From Kordiimonadaceae bacterium (GTDB taxonomy: Bacteria; Pseudomonadota; Alphaproteobacteria; Sphingomonadales; Kordiimonadaceae): 64,000 nt of DNA. The DNA is taken from NCBI GenBank assembly GCA_017640725.1, contig JAEPQB010000003.1, forward strand, positions 1-64,000. The letters run 5' to 3'. Below the pieces are notes generated by a model that did not search any database, was not told where the DNA came from, and saw nothing but the letters and a program-made list of their open reading frames with translations. Below are positions 36,116-43,992 of this stretch, piece by piece. The translations under genes and the position numbers were made by a program. Position 1 is the first letter of the stretch. Each line of letters opens with the position of its first letter.

Positions 36116-36877
36116 TTAGACTTGAAAAACCGGGTGTGTCTCTTCAATTGAATGTGATGAGCCGACGCCAGGCGCGTCCGGGGCCGGCTCAACTTCAAGG
36201 TGCATCCTGCGTGGTGCGAGGCCGAATATTTCGTCAAAGACTTGTTTGAGGACAACATCAAGGTCATCCATGGTGACGGGGAGGCCAAGGTCTGCAAAGC
36301 TGGTGACGCCGTGCTCGGCGATCCCGCAGGGTACAATTCCCTCGAAGTGGCTCAAATCGGGCTCCACGTTGATGGCAATACCATGATAGGTCACCCACTG
36401 CCGCACCCTCACGCCAATCGCGGCGACTTTTTCTTCGCGGCCGTCTTCCCGGGTTACCCAAACACCCACTCTGCCATGGCGACGTTCTGCTCGGATACTG
36501 AAGGCCGCCAATGATTGGATGATGACTTCTTCAAGGCTGAACACAAATTGGCGGACATCGCGGCCGCGCTTCTTCAAGTCCAGCAGAAAGTAACCAACAC
36601 GCTGACCTGGACCATGGTAGGTGTACTCGCCCCCGCGACCGGCGTCATAGACCGGAAACCGGTCCGGGTCGACAAGGTCTTCAATTTTTGCGCTTGTGCC
36701 AGCAGTATAGAGGGGAGGGTGTTCCAGGAGCCAAACAAGTTCGCCCGCATCGCCAGCGCGAATTTGACGTACACGCTCTTCCATTTCATCAACAGCTGAT
36801 TGATAATCCACGAGTGAATCACTGATGCGCCACTCAAGAGGGTGCATGATTTCACTTTTTGTCTCGTTTTCTAACAT
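36116..36877 (-). CDS. lipB: Octanoyl-(acyl carrier protein):protein octanoyltransferase
   Basis: LipB transfers octanoate from ACP to lipoate-dependent enzymes, the first step of lipoate synthesis. The motif [21 protein letters not shown] is present around residues 81-101 (RGG...HGPGQ), Lys150 ([11 protein letters not shown]) and the catalytic Cys184 (GIVPCGI) are conserved. The 253-residue form has a longer, Pro/Glu-rich C-terminus than E. coli LipB. The ATG at 36877 has a weak binding site; Met11 (36847, [10 protein letters not shown]) is a good alternative. It is divergent from the FliN-like gene. Confidence 0.93.
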   Translation of the reverse strand: MLENETKSEIMHPLEWRISDSLVDYQSAVDEMEERVRQIRAGDAGELVWLLEHPPLYTAGTSAKIEDLVDPDRFPVYDAGRGGEYTYHGPGQRVGYFLLDLKKRGRDVRQFVFSLEEVIIQSLAAFSIRAERRHGRVGVWVTREDGREEKVAAIGVRVRQWVTYHGIAINVEPDLSHFEGIVPCGIAEHGVTSFADLGLPVTMDDLDVVLKQVFDEIFGLAPRRMHLEVEPAPDAPGVGSSHSIEETHPVFQV

Positions 36878-37038
36878 ATTGGCTCATTACTCGTACATTT
36901 CTGCGCGGTTTACTCCTTTTTTTCACTCACGCCAAGCCCTCACAATCGCATATCTGCCATGCTGGCTATGGTTAACGAAATGATAAGGATGCTATGCCAA
37001 GGTGGACTTGTAATCCCTCGCGGTGTAGAGAAGATCGC

Positions 37039-37281
37039 ATGAATGTAGATGCAGTTGGCAGAGTTACCGTTGACATCACCGTCGTCCTTGGACGCACGCG
37101 CATGCCTGTGCGGCAGCTCCTGAAAATGGGCCGTGGTGCTGTGATTGACTTGGATGCCAAACATGAAGACGAATGCTGGATTTACGCCAATGGTGAACTG
37201 GTTGCGCGAGGCGAAATCATGATCGTTGGCGAAAAGATTGGTGTTTCAATCACGCGCATGATGAGCCAGCTTCAGGTTTAG
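37039..37281 (+). CDS. FliN-like (SpoA domain) mini-protein
   Basis: An 80-residue protein made of one SpoA/FliN C-terminal domain: VTVDITVVLGRTRMPVRQLLKMGRGAVIDLD, ANGELVARGEIMIVGEKIGVSI and a final TRMM. In flagellar FliN this domain forms the lower C-ring. No other flagellar gene is in the window. ATG 37039 is chosen; ATG 36994 is in frame with AAGGA 4 nt upstream and would add 15 residues containing two cysteines that are not FliN-like. The preceding ~160-nt gap is shared with the lipB promoter. Confidence 0.85.
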   Translation: MNVDAVGRVTVDITVVLGRTRMPVRQLLKMGRGAVIDLDAKHEDECWIYANGELVARGEIMIVGEKIGVSITRMMSQLQV

Positions 37282-37314
37282 GCTTTACGCCCAACAAAAT
37301 TCAACATTTTAGCC

Positions 37315-37343
37315 TTGCAGGGTGCAATCTTAGCTGATACTAA
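37315..37343 (+). promoter_or_regulatory. Possible tRNA promoter
   Basis: TTGCAG (37315-37320) is followed after 17 nt by TACTAA (37338-37343), with an overlapping GATACT; the tRNA begins 13 nt downstream. The -10 match is modest, so this is a position-supported guess. Confidence 0.4.
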
Positions 37344-37355
37344 GGCGCCCGATCT

Positions 37356-37443
37356 GCGGTCGTGGCGGAATTGGTAGACGCGCAGCGTTGAGGTCGCTGT
37401 GGGCATTGAGCCCGTGGAAGTTCGAGTCTTCTCGACCGCACCA
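37356..37443 (+). tRNA. tRNA-Leu (anticodon GAG)
   Basis: The acceptor stem GCGGTCG (37356-37362) pairs with CGACCGC (37433-37439), then A and an encoded CCA at 37441-37443. The anticodon stem CAGCG/CGCTG encloses TTGAGGT, giving anticodon GAG. The D-arm (GGCGGAATTGGTAGACGCGC) and a long variable arm (GTGGGCATTGAGCCCGT) are typical of class II leucine tRNAs, and the T-loop is TTCGAGT. It reads CTC/CTT codons. Confidence 0.97.
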
Positions 37444-37449
37444 TTATGG

Positions 37450-37486
37450 AAACCCGTTGGCGAAAGCCAGCGGGTTTTCTTGTTTT
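37450..37486 (+). terminator. Intrinsic terminator after tRNA-Leu
   Basis: A 12-bp stem (AAACCCGTTGGC at 37450-37461 with GCCAGCGGGTTT at 37466-37477, one G-T wobble) closes a GAAA tetraloop and is followed by TCTTGTTTT. It lies 6 nt after the tRNA CCA end. Confidence 0.88.
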
Positions 37487-37806
37487 ACAGGCTGTGTTTT
37501 GAAGGCGGAAGCGTACCGGCTTTACCAAGCCACAAGCAAAACCCCGGCATTGAAGCGGTTCAGGATCGCTGATGAACAGGGGCTTGAGCATGACATTGAA
37601 AACCAACGCAACTGGAACGAGCTTGTTATGAGTGTTCGGGACATAAACTGGGCACCCCAAAAGAGCCCGAATACATAAGCCAAAAATCCGGTTTTCACGT
37701 CTTCAAATCATAGACCCAATACCCTGGGTAAACTGGGTGTTGTGTCATTTGTTTTTTTCCTATATTTGCTCTACAAAGTTACAGCAGAAACTAATTGGGG
37801 AATGAA
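37487..37806. other. Intergenic stretch without a recognised gene
   Basis: About 320 nt between the tRNA terminator and the VOC gene. Frames through it are open on both strands but give no recognisable protein; the minus-strand frame is the usual shadow of a leucine tRNA. I see no integrase remnant and no repeat of the tRNA 3' end. Confidence 0.6.
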
Positions 37807-38223
37807 ATGTCTGCGATAGTACATCTCGCTATTCCGGCTGGCGATCTTGAGACGACTGTTAAGTTCTATACTGATGTTTTTGGTTGCACATTGGGCAACC
37901 GGGAAGAAGGGCGTTGGGTAGATGTTAACTTCTGGGGCAACGAGTTGACGCTGCACCAAAGTGAAGAGCAGCTGCCATCCGTGCGCCACGACGTAGATAT
38001 GGGTGCAGTGCTTGTCCCGCATTTTGGCGTTCATCTGACACAAGAAGATTTCGATGCTTTGAAGGCGCGCATTGCGGACGCAGGCCTCAAGTATATCGAT
38101 GACCCTTATCGCCGGTTCAAAGGCGACAAGTATGAGCAGGAAACCTTTTTTATCGCAGATCCGAACAATAATATTCTTGAGATCAAGACGATGAAAAACC
38201 CCGAGGTTTTGTTCCCGCAATAG
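37807..38223 (+). CDS. VOC family (glyoxalase/dioxygenase fold) protein
   Basis: A 138-residue protein of the vicinal oxygen chelate superfamily: VHLAIPAGDLETTVKFYTDVFG at the N-terminus (metal His near residue 5), HFGVHLTQEDFDALKARI in the middle, and FFIADPNNNILEIKTM with the expected Glu near the end. This is one complete two-module unit, often a dimer. Substrate cannot be assigned. ATG 37807 has GGGGA 5 nt upstream. It is convergent with the LytTR regulator gene. Confidence 0.88.
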   Translation: MSAIVHLAIPAGDLETTVKFYTDVFGCTLGNREEGRWVDVNFWGNELTLHQSEEQLPSVRHDVDMGAVLVPHFGVHLTQEDFDALKARIADAGLKYIDDPYRRFKGDKYEQETFFIADPNNNILEIKTMKNPEVLFPQ

Positions 38224-38258
38224 GTGCCAAAGCACTTAAATTGACTGGTCAATGCAAC

Positions 38259-38289
38259 GGGAGCGGCTGCCACTACAACAGCCGTTCCC
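38259..38289. terminator. Hairpin between convergent VOC and LytTR genes
   Basis: GGGAGCGGCTG (38259-38269) pairs with CAGCCGTTCCC (38279-38289), 11 bp with one G-T wobble and a 9-nt loop. It covers the end of the LytTR gene. T-runs are lacking on both sides, so it may be a bidirectional transcription barrier but not a classical terminator. Confidence 0.4.
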
Positions 38290-38977
38290 TAAGCGCAGAA
38301 ACATATTTCCGGCCGGCAGGCAATATCTTTTCCGACTGAAGGCTGACCTCATATCTGCTCCCTTCAAAGCTGTTGAGTCCTTCTATTTTGCGCATGTTCA
38401 CAAGATGAGACTTGTGGATTCGTTGAAAATATGAGGGCAAGATTTGAAGCAGTTGACGGAGGTTTTTCTCGTGAAGATGAACTGACCCGCTGGACAAGGT
38501 AACTTCAGAGTAATTGTCTGCCGCTTTAATGAATTCAACGTCGTCAACATACAGCACTAAAGTGTTGCCCCCCTTACGGATGCCCAGGAACTCAGCGCAC
38601 CCCTGACCACACACCGTCTCATTGCCCGGTGCCAACAAGCGATCCAGAGCTTTTTTCAACCTTTCCTCGTCAAAGGGCTTGGGTACAAAATCGACCACCC
38701 CATATTCAAAAGCTTGTATGGCTTGGTCAGTGTTTGCCGATACAATGATGGTTTGAAAAGGTGCGGCGACGCAGTCAGACAGAATCCGTAAGCCGTCTTC
38801 ACCATTAAGGTTTAGGTCAAGCAGGAGAAGGTCCGGAATATTGGTTTCAATCTCTTGCATCGCACCCTCAAGGTCCATCTTGTGCACGATAGAAGAAACA
38901 CCTTTGTGCAAGTCGCCCAGCATTCGTTTTAAGGCACGCGCTACCATGATTTCGTCTTCAACTATGAGTATCTTCAT
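38273..38977 (-). CDS. LytTR-family response regulator
   Basis: A 234-residue regulator. The receiver domain (about 1-120) has the acidic pocket (VEDE), phospho-acceptor Asp54 (LLLLDLNLNG) and Lys100 (VPKPF). The C-terminal LytTR DNA-binding domain (about 135-234) has VDDVEFIKAADNYSEV, LPSYFQRIHKSHLVNMRKIEG and a final GRKYVSALRERLL. It overlaps the sensor kinase gene by 4 nt, so the pair is coupled. Target genes may include the divergent outer-membrane protein gene at 40932. Confidence 0.92.
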   Translation of the reverse strand: MKILIVEDEIMVARALKRMLGDLHKGVSSIVHKMDLEGAMQEIETNIPDLLLLDLNLNGEDGLRILSDCVAAPFQTIIVSANTDQAIQAFEYGVVDFVPKPFDEERLKKALDRLLAPGNETVCGQGCAEFLGIRKGGNTLVLYVDDVEFIKAADNYSEVTLSSGSVHLHEKNLRQLLQILPSYFQRIHKSHLVNMRKIEGLNSFEGSRYEVSLQSEKILPAGRKYVSALRERLL

Positions 38978-40761
38978 GGCGATAACTCTGAGGGCACAAC
39001 AAGTTCGCTAAGCCAAACTGACCCATCGTCAGATCGCCTGCTGTCAAAGTGTGCCTGGTCGGCCCACAATTGCCTGATGCGTGTTTCAACGTATTGAAAA
39101 CCGAACCCTGAAGGTCTAGCTCCATCTTGATGATTATCCATCCGTGGCTTTCCCACTGGGGTTTCTATTAAATAAATGTACTGTCCGCTTTTCAATTTTT
39201 GGGTCAGGCAAAACTCGATCGGAGTGGCCTCGTAACGATTATGGGTAATCGCATTCTCCAGCAGTGTGTGAAAAATTGCAGGTGGTATAGGTGCGCTGCT
39301 ATCTTCAATATCAGCTGTTAAAACAAATCGTTGGTCGCGCCGATAGCTCATAAGGTCAAGGTGGGCCATGCACAGCTCAAGCTCTTGTTTTAAAGTTATT
39401 TTTTCCTGGTCGGATATGCTGTGCAGTATTCGAAATTCTGTTGCCAGAGCCTGTATCATTTTGATGCCGGTTTTGGGGCTTTCGATAATCCATTCTGAAA
39501 GAGCCATCAGCGTGTTCATAATGAAATGCGGCTGTAATTGCTTTTTCAAAAGTTCATATTGCAGCCTGTCAGATCGTGCGGATGCTGCAATTGCGGTGTT
39601 CTTGGTTTGCTCAAATGTGAAAGCGCGCCAAACAAAAAGGGAAATCGCAAAGCCTGCCATCGCAAAATAGTAGAAGCCATCCAGAAAATAGCCTCTGTTC
39701 ACCGTGAAACTGAGCGAAAACAACACAAGGGCAACCAACAGAAGCCGGGCATCTTTTTTCTTTTGGTACACGGCAAAAGCTGTCTGCAGAATTGAAGCAG
39801 CTACTCCGAGCATGAGGATGAAATAAGTCGCTTCATCCTGGCCATGGTATCTGATTGTATAAAACAGGAGTGTAATTTGAGCTGCAACGAAGCCCCAAAT
39901 GATGCGCCTTGGATAACCAAATTTATGCGACACTAACAAATTCAGAAAGATGCCAGAAAACGTGGCCATCAGGGTGATGATTGAAACTCTAAGCGCATGC
40001 CACTGATACGGGTAAGAATACAGTCCGCGAACCAGTTCGCTGGCGAACTGGATAACGACACAAAAAAGCAGCAGAGAAAGCCACAAGGCTGCCTTGTTCT
40101 CATTCGATATAGAAAACCCGGTTGCGAAATAAAGGGCAGCCGCACCAATTGCACCGATCAACATAATACTTGGCAGATAATCATTGATGCGGTTTTGGCG
40201 TTCTCCGGCATATGGCTCGAAACTTATGCGGAGTTGATACTCGTAGCGATGTTGCCACGGCAGGTGGCTCGACATTCGCACAGCTAATACATTGTTTGCG
40301 TCACGAAACAATCGCGCCGGCACGAAAATTTTCGCGTCAATGTTGCCCACTATCTCTTCTGCAGGGTTTGCAGCAGGCACGCCGTTCCGCCCAACAAATT
40401 CCCCGTTGAAATAGATTTCGGTTGATGCGCCTCCCTCCACAAAAATTGCGGCAGGCGTTTTGCCCTCAAGATATTCTGGCCACACCAGAAAGTTCTGCCT
40501 AAGCCAGGTAATGCCAGGCGTGCGAACCAGCTTTGACATGTCCTGAAGGGGCCAGGCGGTGTCATCAAAGTCGGTGTCGGCCCACATGGGATGGTCGCCT
40601 TGATGAATGCGCATGTGGGTTACATACATGCCGCGCAGCGTATCCACCGTCTGCTGACGCGACTCGCTTGCCTGCTGGCCAGCCAAGGAAAACACATAGG
40701 CTAATGCGAGCACGGTGACCGATAAAGCCACGAGAAACAAAAGGCGAAATTTAAACTGCAT
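38974..40761 (-). CDS. LytS/YehU-type sensor histidine kinase with jelly-roll ectodomain and 7TM region
   Basis: A 595-residue membrane kinase. After an N-terminal membrane segment (7-28), residues 55-185 look like a beta-sandwich similar to the sugar-binding domain of GH2 enzymes or 7TMR-DISM sensors: DFDDTAWPLQ, WLRQNFLVW, STEIYFNGEFVGRNG and NNVLAVRMSSH. About seven membrane segments follow (195-385). The His_kinase domain has KKQLQPHFIMNTLMAL with His412, an N-box (LENAITHNRYE) and a G-box (GFGFQYVETRIRQLW). It overlaps the response regulator gene. The ligand is inferred to be a saccharide. Confidence 0.85.
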   Translation of the reverse strand: MQFKFRLLFLVALSVTVLALAYVFSLAGQQASESRQQTVDTLRGMYVTHMRIHQGDHPMWADTDFDDTAWPLQDMSKLVRTPGITWLRQNFLVWPEYLEGKTPAAIFVEGGASTEIYFNGEFVGRNGVPAANPAEEIVGNIDAKIFVPARLFRDANNVLAVRMSSHLPWQHRYEYQLRISFEPYAGERQNRINDYLPSIMLIGAIGAAALYFATGFSISNENKAALWLSLLLFCVVIQFASELVRGLYSYPYQWHALRVSIITLMATFSGIFLNLLVSHKFGYPRRIIWGFVAAQITLLFYTIRYHGQDEATYFILMLGVAASILQTAFAVYQKKKDARLLLVALVLFSLSFTVNRGYFLDGFYYFAMAGFAISLFVWRAFTFEQTKNTAIAASARSDRLQYELLKKQLQPHFIMNTLMALSEWIIESPKTGIKMIQALATEFRILHSISDQEKITLKQELELCMAHLDLMSYRRDQRFVLTADIEDSSAPIPPAIFHTLLENAITHNRYEATPIEFCLTQKLKSGQYIYLIETPVGKPRMDNHQDGARPSGFGFQYVETRIRQLWADQAHFDSRRSDDGSVWLSELVVPSELSP

Positions 40762-40931
40762 GTCTGGACTTTATCACGATCCACGAATGACGCGTGTCCA
40801 ATTTTGAGCAGTTGAGCAAGACGACAGAGCCGTTCACCCGAAACCATTCACACTTCTGAATTTTATCGGCCAGTTTGCGCGGTAGTCGGCACAAACCGAT
40901 GGCTAAGAATAAACATTTTCAGGAGGAAATC

Positions 40932-41696
40932 ATGTCTCGCAAACTTTTAGCAGCATTCGGCGCATCATGCAGCGCAATAGCCATATTGATTGCACCAACA
41001 GCCAGTGCACAGGACACGGCCGGAGGTGCAGATTTTTCATATACTTTCCTTGAGGCAAGTTTCTTGCACCGAATGGACGGTCTGGATACCCAGCTTATTG
41101 ATGGAGGCTTGCCGTCTAACGTTTTGGCGGGCGACGGCAACGGCTTTTTCTTGCGGGGTTCGGTGGAAGTTCAAGAGGGAGTATTTGTTTTTGCGGAATA
41201 TGAGCGGGAAGAATCTGATTATGACATTTCAGCGGCTTTTGGCGGTGAAACGGTGTCAGGTGATTTTGATGTTCGCTCTCAATCTGCACGGTTTGGGCTT
41301 GGGTATTTTTGGAGCGCAAGCAACAATACAGACGTTTATTTCCAGGGTGGTCTGAGTGTTGCTGAGTTTAAGGCTGGAACAGGCACCGTAATTGGGGAAA
41401 CCAGTGGGACATCGATCCCCATCGACTTTGCAGACGAATCTCAGTCAGGTGTATCTGGCCTCGCAGAAATTGGTCTTAGGACTCGATTTTCCGATGCGAT
41501 CGAATTTGATGCGGCTGTAAATTACCAAGGGGCGCGTAAGCTTGAGCTTGCAGATGCTGACAGCCTGAAGTTATCAGGTGAAATCGGTGCCCGAGCTGCT
41601 GTTCGATTTTTGGCGACCGATGCCTTTTCTATCGGAGCAGAATTTCAAAAAGGTACATCAGATAGGCTGCTGGTCTCAGTTCGCGCGCGCTTTTAG
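40932..41696 (+). CDS. Outer-membrane beta-barrel protein
   Basis: A 254-residue protein with a signal peptide (MSRKLLAAFGASCSAIAILI, cleavage near ASAQ) and a body of alternating amphipathic strands ending in VSVRARF; a final Phe is the usual Bam signal. Strand pairs such as GFFLRGSVEVQEGVFVFAEYE and ARFGLGYFWSASNNTDVYFQGGL fit an 8- or 10-stranded barrel. ATG 40932 has a perfect AGGAGG 5 nt upstream, suggesting strong expression. It is divergent from the sensor kinase and followed by a terminator. Pore or adhesion role cannot be told. Confidence 0.82.
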   Translation: MSRKLLAAFGASCSAIAILIAPTASAQDTAGGADFSYTFLEASFLHRMDGLDTQLIDGGLPSNVLAGDGNGFFLRGSVEVQEGVFVFAEYEREESDYDISAAFGGETVSGDFDVRSQSARFGLGYFWSASNNTDVYFQGGLSVAEFKAGTGTVIGETSGTSIPIDFADESQSGVSGLAEIGLRTRFSDAIEFDAAVNYQGARKLELADADSLKLSGEIGARAAVRFLATDAFSIGAEFQKGTSDRLLVSVRARF

Positions 41697-41725
41697 TGCG
41701 GTCTCCACAATTGAGTCCAGCAACA

Positions 41726-41766
41726 TCTCCGGCATGGTCACAGATCGTGCCGGAGACTTTATTTTA
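41726..41766 (+). terminator. Intrinsic terminator after the outer-membrane protein gene
   Basis: TCTCCGGCA (41726-41734) pairs perfectly with TGCCGGAGA (41748-41756), 9 bp with a 13-nt loop, followed by CTTTATTTT. The tail reaches into the end of the convergent aldolase gene. Confidence 0.75.
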
Positions 41767-42367
41767 GTGCTTCCACATACGCCTGGGCCCTGGTGCCGAC
41801 CTCTGCCGCAGCGTCACCGGGTTTATAAAGATTGCTGCCCAGGCCAAAACCATCAGCGCCTGCATCGATAAACTTGTTGATGTTGTCAAGGTTGACACCG
41901 CCAACCGCAAACAGCGGCTTGTCAGAGGGCAGAACTGCTTTGAGGGCACTGATTGTTGCCGCTCCTTGTGCGCCGGCTGGAAACAGTTTGAGGGCATCGG
42001 CGCCTGCGTCAATGCCTGCGAACGCTTCAGTGGCTGTTGCAAAGCCAGGGAATGACATCATGCCAAGCTCTTTACTTTTGCGCACCACGTCCAAGTTGGT
42101 ATTGGGCGATACAATCAGCTTCCCACCCGCGTTGGCAACATCTTCGACGGCCTGAGAGGTCAATACCGTCCCCGCACCGATCAACGCTCTCCCGCCAAAC
42201 TCGTGTGCCAATTTTTCAATGGAAGCCAGAGGGTTAGGGGAGTTTAACGGCACCTCTATGGTTTGAATGCCAGCCTCTAAAAGTGCAGCGCCAATATCCA
42301 ATACCTCGTCTGATTGAACGCCGCGCAATATGGCAACAAGGCGACCATGCTGGTTCACATCAAACAT
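41759..42367 (-). CDS. dgoA: 2-dehydro-3-deoxy-6-phosphogalactonate aldolase
   Basis: This class I aldolase splits KDPGal into pyruvate and glyceraldehyde 3-phosphate. The 202 residues show the KDPG/KDPGal aldolase layout: Glu39 (TIEVPLNSPNP), GAGTV at about 65, and Lys127 in ALKLFPAG as Schiff-base residue. The IEVPLNSP variant is typical for the galacto enzymes. It is the last reaction of the oxidative galactose path whose kinase, dehydrogenase and lactonase lie at 50391-53085. Divergent from glpD with an operator in the gap. Confidence 0.9.
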   Translation of the reverse strand: MFDVNQHGRLVAILRGVQSDEVLDIGAALLEAGIQTIEVPLNSPNPLASIEKLAHEFGGRALIGAGTVLTSQAVEDVANAGGKLIVSPNTNLDVVRKSKELGMMSFPGFATATEAFAGIDAGADALKLFPAGAQGAATISALKAVLPSDKPLFAVGGVNLDNINKFIDAGADGFGLGSNLYKPGDAAAEVGTRAQAYVEALK

Positions 42368-42423
42368 CTTGTTGGGTCCTTATGGCTGGCAAATTGGTTG
42401 GCTTTGATTGGTACTGTCACATT

Positions 42424-42439
42424 TATCATATAAATGATA
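42424..42439. promoter_or_regulatory. Predicted GntR operator, site A
   Basis: TATCATATAAATGATA is an inverted repeat (TATCAT/ATGATA, 4-nt centre) in the 113-nt gap between dgoA and glpD, 57 nt from the dgoA start and 41 nt from the glpD start. Its complement matches site B at 13 of 16 and site C at 14 of 16 positions. Confidence 0.65.
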
Positions 42440-42480
42440 TCAGAGTATCAGTACAGCGATTCAAATGGACCACAATTCAT

Positions 42481-43992
42481 ATGCAGCAAGAGGTTGATCT
42501 TTTCGTTATCGGCGGCGGTGTTAACGGTGCCGGTATTGCCCGCGATGCTGCCGGGCGCGGCCTGAAAGTTATGCTGGTGGAGCAGGGCGACCTTGCGGGT
42601 GCCACATCCTCGTCCAGCTCCAAACTTATTCATGGTGGGCTCAGATACCTCGAGAACTATGAATTCGGATTGGTTCGCGAATCCCTTCTGGAACGAGAGC
42701 GGTTATGGAAGGTGGCCCCCAACCTGATCACACCTCTGCGTTTTGTGCTGCCGCATCACAAGGGACTGCGTCCTGCTTTTGTCCTGCGTTTGGGATTGTT
42801 TTTATATGATCATATTGGCGGCAGAAAACTGCTGCCAGCAACCAAACGCCTGAACCTCAAGAACCATGCAACAGGTGGCCCCTTGGCTGAAGGGTTCAGT
42901 ACGGGATTTGAATATTCCGATTGCTGGGTCGATGATGCCCGCCTGGTTGTGATGAACGCACTAGGTGCGCAGGAACTGGGCGCAGAAATCCTCACGCGTC
43001 ACACCTTTTTAAGCGGTAAGCGGGAAGATGGTCACTGGGTGATCTCTGTGAAAACAGATGCCGGCGAAATCGAGACCGTTAAAGCTGGCATTCTTGTTAA
43101 TGCTGGCGGGCCCTGGGTCGATAAGGCGCTCAGCGCCTGCAGTGTTGGCAGCAAAAACGAGAGCTCGGTCCGTTTGGTGAAAGGCAGCCATATCATAGTG
43201 CCCAAATTGTTTGAACATGACCGGGCCTATACGTTCCAGAATGCTGATGGGCGTGTGATTTTCACCATCCCCTATGAAGACAATTACACCCTTATCGGCA
43301 CCACAGATACGCCCTTCGAGGGTGACCCGTATTCTGCTGCCGCGGACGAGCAGGAAATAGACTATCTGTGCAACGCCGCTTCTGAGTATTTCAGCGATGC
43401 GATTAAGCCGGAAACCGTGGTTTGGCATTATTCGGGTGTGCGGCCACTTTATGATGACGGGGCGGAGAGCGCATCGAAGGCCACACGTGATTATGTGTTG
43501 GCACTGGATCAAACGGCTGAGCAAGCGCCTCTCTTGAGCATTTACGGCGGCAAGGTCACAACCTACCGCAGGCTTGCTGAAGAGGTGCTGGAAAAACTCG
43601 AACCTTTTGCGGAATTCGAGCGTGGCCCCTGGACCGATGGTGCCCCACTGCCAGGGGGTGATTTACCGGGTCGGGAAGACCCCAAAGGTGCGCTTCACGA
43701 CTTCATTGCTCACGTTGAAACCAGTTACCCTTGGTTGCCCGCTGAGCTCGCGCGCCGATATGCCCATTCATACGGTACGCGCACGCCGGACCTGATTGGT
43801 GACGCAACGTCCATGGCGGCCATGGGGCAGGGTTTTGGTGCTGGCCTGACCGAGCGCGAAGCGAAGTTTCTGATAGAAACCGAATTTGCTAAATCTGCGG
43901 AAGACATTCTTTGGCGACGCAGTAAACTCGGCCTGCAAATGTCTGAGGCGGAGCGTGCTGCGTTCACCGAATGGTTTGCAGCCCTTCCTTAG
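42481..43992 (+). CDS. glpD: Glycerol-3-phosphate dehydrogenase (FAD, quinone-linked)
   Basis: GlpD oxidises sn-glycerol 3-phosphate to dihydroxyacetone phosphate at the inner membrane, passing electrons to quinone. From ATG 42481 the protein is 503 residues. The FAD motif GGGVNGAGIARDAAGRG is at residues 11-27, followed by the signature SSSSSKLIHGGLRYLE and later NAGGPWVDK, TTDTPFEGDP and GGKVTTYRRLAEE. The C-terminal helical domain is present. It is divergent from dgoA, and its stop overlaps that of the convergent symporter gene by 2 nt. No glycerol kinase is nearby. Confidence 0.95.
   Translation: MQQEVDLFVIGGGVNGAGIARDAAGRGLKVMLVEQGDLAGATSSSSSKLIHGGLRYLENYEFGLVRESLLERERLWKVAPNLITPLRFVLPHHKGLRPAFVLRLGLFLYDHIGGRKLLPATKRLNLKNHATGGPLAEGFSTGFEYSDCWVDDARLVVMNALGAQELGAEILTRHTFLSGKREDGHWVISVKTDAGEIETVKAGILVNAGGPWVDKALSACSVGSKNESSVRLVKGSHIIVPKLFEHDRAYTFQNADGRVIFTIPYEDNYTLIGTTDTPFEGDPYSAAADEQEIDYLCNAASEYFSDAIKPETVVWHYSGVRPLYDDGAESASKATRDYVLALDQTAEQAPLLSIYGGKVTTYRRLAEEVLEKLEPFAEFERGPWTDGAPLPGGDLPGREDPKGALHDFIAHVETSYPWLPAELARRYAHSYGTRTPDLIGDATSMAAMGQGFGAGLTEREAKFLIETEFAKSAEDILWRRSKLGLQMSEAERAAFTEWFAALP

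Noticed and set aside
36963-36990. Possible CtrA box upstream of the FliN-like gene
   Set aside because: Only one TTAA half is present; the second half is ATAA at the wrong spacing, so it does not fit TTAA-N7-TTAA.
37340-37660. Minus-strand open frame across the tRNA-Leu gene
   Set aside because: It contains a frame antisense to the tRNA that is repeatedly misannotated in genomes; it has no family match and overlaps a proven RNA gene and its terminator.
40762-40931. CAGTT half-sites in the kinase/barrel gap as LytTR binding repeats
   Set aside because: Two similar short words occur about 60 nt apart, but the spacing and matches are too loose to call LytTR repeats.
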